5,444 bases of DNA. Source: Myxococcota bacterium (GTDB lineage Bacteria > Myxococcota > Polyangia > GCA-2747355 > JAKLHH01). Made by a program: the position numbers and the translations under genes. Below are positions 1 through 5,444 of the stretch, one piece after another (positions within the stretch are counted from its first letter, which is position 1; each line of letters starts with the position of its first letter). The stretch is taken from contig JAKLHH010000607.1 of the NCBI GenBank assembly GCA_022710245.1, positions 1 through 5,444 on the forward strand, read 5' to 3'. The notes beneath the pieces were generated by a model that saw nothing but the letters and a program-made list of their open reading frames with translations, did not search any database and had not been told where the DNA came from.

Positions 1-3000
1 ACCGCAGCTCGCGCTGGGAGAAGCCGGACTCGGTGGTCACGCTCTACTTCAACCAGCCGGTGAAGTCGAAGACGCTCCAGCGCCACGCGTCGTTCCTGGT
101 GAAGAAGCAGGGCGAGGAGCCGTTCACCGTGGCCGCCGACGTACGGCAGGGCTCGAACCCGCAGCAGCAGGTGCTCCACCCCGCCACGCACTTCCCCCTC
201 GCCGCGCAGATCACGGTGAAGGTGGGCGCCGAGCTGACCGGCGCCGAGGGCCCGAAGCCGATGGGCACGCCGTACACGACCAGCTTCTCCACCTACGGCC
301 CCTTCAAGGTGACCGGGCTCTCCTGCAAGCAGGACTGCGATCCGGAGCGCTCGGTGGAGGTGGAGTTCTCGAACCCGGTCCCGCGCGACCAGGCGCGCGC
401 CGCGCTGCGCGTGAACGGCGCGGCGCTCGCCGCGGGCAGCTCGACCTGGGCGAGCTCCAGCGTCTACCTCGACAGCAAGCTGAAGGCGCGCACCAAGTAC
501 ACGGTGACCCTGCAGGGCAAGCTGAAGGACAAGTTCGGGCAGACCCTCGAGGGCGGGCGCAGCACCAGCTTCGTCACCGGCGACTTCGACCCCTACGTGC
601 AGCTCCCCATCGACTCCGGCGTCCTCGAGGCCTCGGCCCCACGGAACCTCCCCATCTACTTCCGCAACGCGGCCAAGGCGCAGCTCGCCTCCAAGCGGCT
701 CGACCCGGTCGACGTCGCCGCGCTCCTCGGCCACAGCCACTACTGGGACCGCGACAAGACCATCCTCGGCAGCCTCGACGGCGTGCAGAAGCAGGAGCTG
801 AAGGTCGCGGTGCAGCCGAACGCGCGCGTCACCAAGCGCGTGAACCTGACGACGCTGATGGGCGGCAAGAAGAAGGGGATCCTCGCCCTCGAGATGGAGA
901 CCACGCTCAAGCACAAGGGGCGGGACGGCGACAAGACGCGCGACGAGACGCAGGTGAGCCGCGCGCTGCTGCGCATCACCGACCTCGCGCTGACGGCCAA
1001 GTTCTCGCCGCACACCTCGCTCGTCTGGGTCACCTCGCTGGCGACCGGCAAGCCGGTCCCCGGCTGCACCGTCTCCATCTGGCGCGAGGGCGGCCTGCAG
1101 CCGCTCTGGAGCGGCACGGCGGACGCCTCCGGGCTCGCGGTGGCGCCGGGCGCCGGCACCCTCGGCGGCGAGCGCGACTCGCACAAGTACATCTTCTTCG
1201 CCGAGAAGGACGGCGACACGAGCTTCGTCGACTCCAGCACCCAGTCCGGCATCCGCGCCTGGGACTTCGGCCTCGAGGAGACCTGGGACGACGAGCGCAG
1301 CGCGGCGATCGGCATGATCTTCACCGACCGCGGCATCTACCGGCCGGGCGAGAAGGTCAACGTCAAGGGCATCGTGCGCCGCACCGGCGCCAGGCAGCTC
1401 GTCACCCCGCGCGGCGAGCGCGTGCAGCTCACCGTCAGCGACAGCCGCGGCGAGAAGCTCGCCACCCTCGAGCGCCAGCTCTCCGACTTCGGCAGCTTCG
1501 CGCTCGAGGTGGGGCTGCCGGCGGGCGCGCCGCTCGGCTCCTACAGCGTCACCGGCAAGCTCCCCGGCGGCAGCAGCCTCTACGGCTCCTTCCGCGTCGA
1601 GGAGTACCGGCCGGCGGAGTTCAAGGTCGCGGTGCAGGCGGAGCGGCGCGAGGCGATCCGCGGCGACAAGGTCGGCTGGAACGCGAGCGCCGACTACCTC
1701 TTCGGCTCGCCGATGCGCGGCGCCTCCACGCGCTGGTACCTCAACCGCAGCAACACCGGCTTCTCGCCGCCGAACCACGAGGGCTTCGTCTTCTCCGACG
1801 AGGTCTGGTGGTGGGGCGATGACACCTCCGACTCGAGCTCCGGCTTCGTCGCGCAGGGTCAGGGCAAGCTCGACGAGCGCGGCCGCACGGCGGGCACCAT
1901 GCACCTCGCGCCCACGAAGATGAGCGGACCGCAGAGCTACGAGCTGGAGCTGACGGTCACCGACGTCTCGCGCCAGAGCATCGCCTCGCGGACCAGCGTG
2001 CTGCTGCACCCGGGCGAGTTCTACATCGGCGCCAAGCCAAAGGAGACCTTCATCAACTCCGGCAAGAACGTCGAGAGCGAGGTCGTCGTGGCGATGCCCG
2101 ACGGCAAGCGGCTGAGCGGCGTCAACCTCGAGGGCATCCTCTACCTGCGCAGCTGGACCTCGGTGCGCAAGGAGGGGATGGGCGGCTCGCACTACTTCGT
2201 CACCCGCCCGGTGGAGACCCCGGCCGGGAGCTGCAAGGTGACGAGCGCCGCCAAGCCCGTGCCCTGCCAGGTGCAGGCGGCCAAGGCCGGCTACTACGTG
2301 ATGCGGTTCGCGGGCAAGGACCGGCGCGGCAACCCGCTGATGACCTCCTTCGGCGTCTACGTCACCGGGCCCGAGTTCGTCGCCTGGAAGCGCGACAACG
2401 AGTCGCGCGTCGAGCTGGTCACCGACCGCAAGAGCTACAAGGTGGGGCAGGTCGCGCGCATCCTGATCAAGTCGCCGTACGCCGGCGCGCACGGGCTCTT
2501 CACCGTCGAGCGTAACGGCATCTACACGCGCAAGCCGATCAAGCTCGACCGCAACTCGGCCTGGGTCGATGTGCCCATCACCGAGGACCTGGTGCCGACC
2601 GCCTACGCCTCGGTGGTGCTGGTGCGCGGGCGCGTGGCGACGGCGAAGGCGCCGACCAAGAAGACGCGCGAGGAGGGCGGCGAGGAGGATCCGGGGCAGC
2701 CGGCCTTCAAGGTCGGCTACGCCAAGCTCGTCATCAGCCAGGCGAAGAAGCACCTGCAGGTCGGGGTGAAGCCGGCGCGGGCCGAGTACCGCCCCGGCGA
2801 GGAGGTGGTGGTCGACCTGGAGGTTAAGGACGCCGGCGGCAAGGGCACGCCCGCCGAGCTCACCGTCTTCGCCGCCGACGAGGGCGTCCTCAGCCTGATC
2901 GGCTACCGGACCCCGGATCCGATGGCGATCTTCTACGCCGAGCGCGGCCTCTCCGTGCGCACCGCCGACAACCGCATCCAGCTGATAAGCCAGAAGGTCT

Positions 3001-5225
3001 TCGGCGAGAAGGGCAAGAACGCGGGCGGCGGCGGCGGCGGCGAGGGCGGCGGCGGCGAGGGCGTCAGGCGCAACTTCGTCTCCACGCCGTACTTCAACCC
3101 GGCCGTGCTCACCGACGGCAAGGGGCACGCGCAGGTGCGCTTCAAGCTCCCCGACAACCTCACCACCTTCCGCATCATGGCGGTCGGGGTCAGCCGCGAG
3201 TCCGAGTTCGGCAGCGCCCACAGCCTGGTCAAGGTGAACAAGCCGCTGCTGCTCCTGCCGACGCTGCCGCGGCTGGTCCGCGTCGGTGACCGGCTGGAGG
3301 CCGGCGTCGTCGTACACAGCCGCGCCAAGGTCGGCGGCGAGGTGAAGATCGAGGCGAGCGTGCGCGGCCTGCAGCTCGAGGGGCCCGCGGTCAAGACGGT
3401 CACCGTGGCGCCGGGTGGGGCGGCGGAGGCGCGCTTCGGCTTCGTCGGGCTGACGCCGGGCGAGGCGACCTTCCGCTTCACCGCCACGCTCGCCGAGCAG
3501 CACGACACCCTGGAGCTGAAGCGGCCGGTGAAGCTGCCGGTGGTGATGGAGTCGGTGGCGGCCTTCGGCTCGACGGAGAGCGCCGTCTCCGAGGGGCTGG
3601 CGCCGGCGGGCGGGGTGCGCAGCGACGTGGGCGGGCTGCAGGTCTCGCTCGCCTCGACGGCGATGGTCGGGCTGGAGCCGGGGATGGAGTACCTCCTCGA
3701 CTACCCGTACGAGTGCCTCGAGCAGACCACCAGCCGCCTGATCCCGCTGGTCGTGCTGCGCGATCTGCGTCAGGCCTTCAACCTGAAGACCCAGGGCGAC
3801 CCGGACGGGCTGATCGCCAAGCTGATCGGCAAGATCGAGCAGATGCAGCGCTGGGACGGCGGCTTCACCTACTGGCCCTCGTCGTACGAGAGCTACCCCT
3901 GGGTCTCGGCCTACGCCACCTGGGGCCTCAAGCGCGCGTCGGCGAGCGGCTTCAAGGTGAGCAAGCGCGTCCTCGACAGCGGCGCGCGCTACCTGAAGGG
4001 CTGGCTGAACCGCAAGGCGCCCAGCCCGGAGCTCGAGGCGATCAACCGCGATCTCCGCGCCTACCTGGTCTATGTCCTCGCCGAGCTCGGCGAGAAGCCG
4101 GCGGCCTACATCTCCACGCTCCACGAGCAGCGCAAGCACCTGGCGGTCTTCGCCAAGGCGCTCCTCCTCTCGGCGATGGCCAAGGTGGGGAGCGACAAGA
4201 AGATGATGTCGACGCTGCAGGACGACCTCGTCAACTCGGTGCAGCAGACCGCGCGCGGGGCCAAGGTGGAGGAGAACCTCGGCGACGGCTACTCCCCCTT
4301 CTTCCACTCGTCGGATCGCTCGACGGCGATGGCGCTCAGCGCGCTGCTCAAGGCGCAGCCGGAGCACCCGCTGGCGGAGAAGATGGTCGCCCACCTCCTC
4401 GACGCGCGCCGCGAGGGCCACTGGCGGAACACGCAGGAGACGGCCTACGCGCTCCTCGCGCTCCATGAGTACTTCAGCGTGCGCGAGAAGGAGACGCCGT
4501 CCTTCGTCGCCAAGGTGCTCCTCGGCGAGCAGCGGCTCCTCGAGCAGCAGTTCCAGGGGCGCTCGCTGAAGACGGTGGAGAAGTCGCTGCCGATGTCGAC
4601 GCTGACCGGGCCCGCGCGGGTGCTCGGCTTCGTCAAGGAGGGACCGGGGCGGCTCTACTACAGCGCGCGCCTGCGCTACGCGCGGAGCAACCTGCCGACC
4701 GAGCCCTGGGACGAGGGCTTCTACGTGACGCGGACCTACGAGAAGGTGAAGGAGGACGCCAGCACCTTCGCCAACCTCACCACTGACCCGGACGCGAAGC
4801 TGAAGGGGGTCACCGAGGTCAAGGCCGGCGACCTGGTGCGGGTCACGCTGCAGATCGTGGCGCCGCAGCAGATGAGCTTCGTCGCCGTCGACGACCCGCT
4901 CCCGGCGGGCCTCGAGGCGATGAACTTCCGCCTGATGACCACCTCGCAGTCGTACGGCGGCCTGGCCCTGAACCGCTTCCGTCCGAGCTACAACCGGCGC
5001 ACCTACTCCACCTACTACTCGCCCTTCTACCACCAGGAGATCCGGGACGACCGCGTGCAGCTCTTCGCCGACACGCTGCCGCCGGGGCTCCACACCTACG
5101 TGTATCTGGCGCGGGCGACGACCATCGGCAAGTTCGTGGCCGCGCCGACCCACGTCGAGGAGATGTACTCGCCCGAGGTCTTCGGGCGGACGGGGTCGGG
5201 GTTCTTCGAGGTCACCTCGCGCTAG
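1..5225 (+). CDS. Thioester-containing bacterial alpha-2-macroglobulin, 5'-partial
   Basis: Protease-trap protein, expected in the periplasm or on the cell surface. The frame is open from base 3, so the GTG at 33 is not a convincing start: the ten codons before it continue the same beta-strand (WEKPDSVVTLYFNQPV). The signal peptide or lipobox is outside the window. Domains (residue 1 = codon at 33): Ig-like modules at about 1-90 and 93-185; MG-type modules at 189-310 and 311-420; canonical MG2 from 425, with FTDRGIYRPGE at 430-440 and FRVEEYRPAEFKV at 520-532; further MG modules at 537-780; bait-region domain at about 782-1015 (RPGEEV at 920, AADEGVLSL at 947-955); A2M core with LPDNLTTFR at 1039-1047; CUB-like strands around an alpha/alpha thioester domain, with CLEQ at 1228-1231, DGGFTYW at 1275-1281 and HWRNTQETA at 1463-1471; C-terminal MG domain with DDPLPAGLE at 1620-1628, RDDRVQLF at 1671-1678 and MYSPEVFGR at 1711-1719. 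The visible part is already longer than E. coli YfhM (about 1,650 residues). No C-terminal membrane segment is seen, so any anchor would be N-terminal. Family assignment is firm; the target protease is unknown. Confidence 0.96.
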   Translation, partial: RSSRWEKPDSVVTLYFNQPVKSKTLQRHASFLVKKQGEEPFTVAADVRQGSNPQQQVLHPATHFPLAAQITVKVGAELTGAEGPKPMGTPYTTSFSTYGPFKVTGLSCKQDCDPERSVEVEFSNPVPRDQARAALRVNGAALAAGSSTWASSSVYLDSKLKARTKYTVTLQGKLKDKFGQTLEGGRSTSFVTGDFDPYVQLPIDSGVLEASAPRNLPIYFRNAAKAQLASKRLDPVDVAALLGHSHYWDRDKTILGSLDGVQKQELKVAVQPNARVTKRVNLTTLMGGKKKGILALEMETTLKHKGRDGDKTRDETQVSRALLRITDLALTAKFSPHTSLVWVTSLATGKPVPGCTVSIWREGGLQPLWSGTADASGLAVAPGAGTLGGERDSHKYIFFAEKDGDTSFVDSSTQSGIRAWDFGLEETWDDERSAAIGMIFTDRGIYRPGEKVNVKGIVRRTGARQLVTPRGERVQLTVSDSRGEKLATLERQLSDFGSFALEVGLPAGAPLGSYSVTGKLPGGSSLYGSFRVEEYRPAEFKVAVQAERREAIRGDKVGWNASADYLFGSPMRGASTRWYLNRSNTGFSPPNHEGFVFSDEVWWWGDDTSDSSSGFVAQGQGKLDERGRTAGTMHLAPTKMSGPQSYELELTVTDVSRQSIASRTSVLLHPGEFYIGAKPKETFINSGKNVESEVVVAMPDGKRLSGVNLEGILYLRSWTSVRKEGMGGSHYFVTRPVETPAGSCKVTSAAKPVPCQVQAAKAGYYVMRFAGKDRRGNPLMTSFGVYVTGPEFVAWKRDNESRVELVTDRKSYKVGQVARILIKSPYAGAHGLFTVERNGIYTRKPIKLDRNSAWVDVPITEDLVPTAYASVVLVRGRVATAKAPTKKTREEGGEEDPGQPAFKVGYAKLVISQAKKHLQVGVKPARAEYRPGEEVVVDLEVKDAGGKGTPAELTVFAADEGVLSLIGYRTPDPMAIFYAERGLSVRTADNRIQLISQKVFGEKGKNAGGGGGGEGGGGEGVRRNFVSTPYFNPAVLTDGKGHAQVRFKLPDNLTTFRIMAVGVSRESEFGSAHSLVKVNKPLLLLPTLPRLVRVGDRLEAGVVVHSRAKVGGEVKIEASVRGLQLEGPAVKTVTVAPGGAAEARFGFVGLTPGEATFRFTATLAEQHDTLELKRPVKLPVVMESVAAFGSTESAVSEGLAPAGGVRSDVGGLQVSLASTAMVGLEPGMEYLLDYPYECLEQTTSRLIPLVVLRDLRQAFNLKTQGDPDGLIAKLIGKIEQMQRWDGGFTYWPSSYESYPWVSAYATWGLKRASASGFKVSKRVLDSGARYLKGWLNRKAPSPELEAINRDLRAYLVYVLAELGEKPAAYISTLHEQRKHLAVFAKALLLSAMAKVGSDKKMMSTLQDDLVNSVQQTARGAKVEENLGDGYSPFFHSSDRSTAMALSALLKAQPEHPLAEKMVAHLLDARREGHWRNTQETAYALLALHEYFSVREKETPSFVAKVLLGEQRLLEQQFQGRSLKTVEKSLPMSTLTGPARVLGFVKEGPGRLYYSARLRYARSNLPTEPWDEGFYVTRTYEKVKEDASTFANLTTDPDAKLKGVTEVKAGDLVRVTLQIVAPQQMSFVAVDDPLPAGLEAMNFRLMTTSQSYGGLALNRFRPSYNRRTYSTYYSPFYHQEIRDDRVQLFADTLPPGLHTYVYLARATTIGKFVAAPTHVEEMYSPEVFGRTGSGFFEVTSR
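1320..1628 (+). other. MG2 domain (A2M_N type) within the a2M protein
   Basis: Residues 430-532 carry the most recognisable N-terminal signature of the family. FTDRGIYRPGEKVNVKGIVR opens the domain. A strand resembling VQLTVSDSRGEKL and a turn resembling LPAGAPLGSYSV follow, and FRVEEYRPAEFKV closes it. The match to the macroglobulin MG2 family is by motif recognition; the exact borders are approximate. The domain is structural: it forms part of the ring of MG modules that supports the bait and thioester domains. Confidence 0.88.
2376..3077 (+). other. Bait-region domain (A2M_BRD type) with two flexible segments
   Basis: Residues about 782-1015. The segment starts with FVAWKRDNESRVELVTDRKSYKVGQ and includes the ILIKSPYAG turn near 811-818. 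It ends after AADEGVLSL at 947-955, a signature of the bait-region domain in bacterial a2Ms. Two stretches look unstructured. Residues 868-890 are rich in Lys, Arg and Glu with Pro and Gly. Residues 997-1010 are nearly pure glycine. In this family cleavage of an exposed bait segment triggers the conformational change that releases the thioester; which stretch is cut here is not shown by the sequence. Confidence 0.75.
3024..3062 (+). repeat. In-frame GGC/GAG microsatellite coding a polyglycine linker
   Basis: Six GGC codons, one GAG, four GGC, one GAG and one GGC follow each other without interruption. Within this, a 15-base unit (four GGC plus GAG) is perfectly duplicated in tandem at 3030-3044 and 3045-3059. 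It encodes residues 998-1010, glycine with two glutamates, between the bait-region domain and the NFVSTPYFNPAVLTD strand. All units are multiples of three, so gain or loss by slippage would keep the frame. A flexible glycine-rich linker at this place is, from memory, common in the family; the repeat structure is seen directly. Confidence 0.85.
3657..4475 (+). other. Thioester domain (TED) with intact CLEQ motif
   Basis: The motif YPYECLEQTTSR is encoded at 3702-3737, with Cys1228 (3714-3716) and Gln1231 (3723-3725) as the pair that forms the internal thioester. The sequence after it looks like an alpha/alpha toroid: DGGFTYWP at 1275-1282, WVSAYATWGLKRA just after, and HWRNTQETAYALLAL at 1463-1477 as the closing helix. 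Cys1228 is the only cysteine in the domain. The intact Cys and Gln predict a covalent trap, unlike the YfaS-type bacterial a2Ms that lack the thioester. Borders are approximate. Confidence 0.9.
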
Positions 5226-5247
5226 GTCCTCTGCCCCAGGGCTTGTG

Positions 5248-5288
5248 GTCTACGCCTGTGACTCCTCGTTCAAGTCTACGTCCGTCAC
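5248..5288. repeat. Imperfect 15-base direct repeat
   Basis: GTCTACGCCTGTGAC at 5248-5262 and GTCTACGTCCGTCAC at 5274-5288 agree at 12 of 15 positions and lie 26 bases apart, about 2.5 helical turns. They sit just after the stop codon and before the possible terminator. Two copies with three mismatches are weak evidence; no known binding site is recognised. Confidence 0.3.
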
Positions 5289-5300
5289 CAGTCGACGGGA

Positions 5301-5323
5301 GGGAGCGACGGCCGCTCGCTCCC
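5301..5323 (+). terminator. Possible transcription terminator hairpin after the a2M gene
   Basis: GGGAGCGA at 5301-5308 pairs perfectly with TCGCTCCC at 5316-5323 around the 7-base loop CGGCCGC. The hairpin begins 76 bases after the stop codon, a reasonable place for transcript termination. No run of T follows on the + strand (GGCGCGCTTGAG), and none precedes it for the - strand, so it lacks the U-tract of a classical intrinsic terminator. It could instead be an RNA 3'-end stabiliser or a Rho-assisted site, or chance pairing in GC-rich DNA. Confidence 0.4.
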
Positions 5324-5366
5324 GGCGCGCTTGAGTCTCGCGACCTCGGGTCGCTCGCCTTGCAGA

Positions 5367-5399
5367 CGGCCGCCGAGGACTGCGCGAGGAGGGCGGCCG
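5367..5399. repeat. GC-rich inverted repeat in the 3' flank
   Basis: CGGCCGCC at 5367-5374 is the perfect reverse complement of GGCGGCCG at 5392-5399, with a 17-base spacer. The arms are pure G/C and the spacer is long, so chance is a real alternative. No T-run follows. It may be a second structured element in the flank; no function is claimed. Confidence 0.4.
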
Positions 5400-5444
5400 G
5401 CAAGGCTCGCTCGGCGACTCGTGCCAGCGCGGGCCCGGGTGGAC

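Larger units (their letters stand above)
5226..5444. other. Non-coding 3' flank, no recognisable gene
   Basis: After the stop codon the sequence is less biased at every third base and no frame shows a family I recognise. On the - strand all three frames are open from the right edge for at least 52 codons, ending at 5285, 5250 or inside the a2M gene. One + frame stays open from 5228 to the end. With this composition that is expected by chance. The C-terminal end of a convergent gene entering from the right cannot be excluded. The region contains two inverted repeats and one imperfect direct repeat, listed separately. Confidence 0.6.

Noticed and set aside
33..35. GTG as the start codon of the large gene
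   Set aside because: The frame is open to the window edge, and the ten codons before it read as part of the same beta-strand. No ribosome binding site or signal peptide follows it.
740..1336. 198-codon open frame on the - strand
   Set aside because: It lies wholly inside the a2M gene. Its Ser/Arg/Pro-rich translation has no domain pattern and is the antisense shadow of a GC-rich gene.
2569..2769. 66-codon Arg-rich open frame on the + strand
   Set aside because: It is an out-of-frame shadow of the bait-region domain, with runs of Arg created by GC-rich codons.
2933..3508. 191-codon open frame on the - strand
   Set aside because: It is antisense to the conserved A2M core. The proline run in it is only the complement of the glycine tract.
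3666..3740. YfaS-type a2M lacking the thioester
   Set aside because: The CLEQ motif with Cys and Gln is intact, which places the protein with the thioester-containing, YfhM-like group.
3713..4468. 251-codon open frame on the + strand in another frame
   Set aside because: It overlaps the thioester domain out of frame. Its Arg/Ala/Gly-rich, low-complexity translation reflects third-position GC bias.
5212..5403. 63-codon open frame on the - strand at the 3' flank
   Set aside because: It starts at TTG, overlaps the end of the a2M gene and has no recognisable domain. All three - frames are open here, so openness is not informative. It is kept only as a remote chance of a convergent gene end.
5285..5443. 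- strand frame ending in LPPVDW, open to the right edge
   Set aside because: It could be the C-terminus of a convergent gene, but only 52 codons are visible. About 12 of them end in A or T, unlike the a2M gene, and no family match is recognised.

Overview
The window is almost entirely one very large protein-coding gene on the + strand. It is a bacterial alpha-2-macroglobulin (a2M) of the thioester-containing type. Its reading frame is already open at base 1, so the true start, the export signal and part of the first domain lie to the left of the window. It ends at a TAG at 5223-5225. About 1,740 residues are visible. In this entry residue 1 is the codon at 33-35; ten further in-frame codons lie before it.

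The organism cannot be named from this sequence. Base composition is very GC-rich and third codon positions are nearly all G or C. Long spurious open frames occur on both strands, as is usual in such genomes. A large secreted a2M with this composition would fit a Gram-negative, high-GC bacterium such as a myxobacterium or related deltaproteobacterium; this is inference only.

Layout: 1-5225 is the a2M gene. Two Ig-like modules come first, then a series of macroglobulin (MG) domains with the canonical FTDRGIYRPGE motif. The bait-region domain follows, with a charged loop and a glycine-rich linker. Next come the LPDNLTTFR core, the thioester domain with an intact CLEQ motif, and the C-terminal MG domain ending near MYSPEVFGR. 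The last 219 bases (5226-5444) hold no recognisable gene. They contain two GC-rich inverted repeats, the first a possible transcription terminator, and an imperfect direct repeat.

Function: proteins of this family are thought to act as periplasmic or surface protease traps. A foreign protease cuts the bait segment, the molecule changes shape, and the exposed Cys-Gln thioester bonds covalently to the attacker. The usual partner gene in enterobacteria, penicillin-binding protein 1C, is not in the window, so linkage to cell-wall repair cannot be judged. I found no mobile element, CRISPR array, tRNA or rRNA, and no clear evidence of an undescribed multi-gene system.
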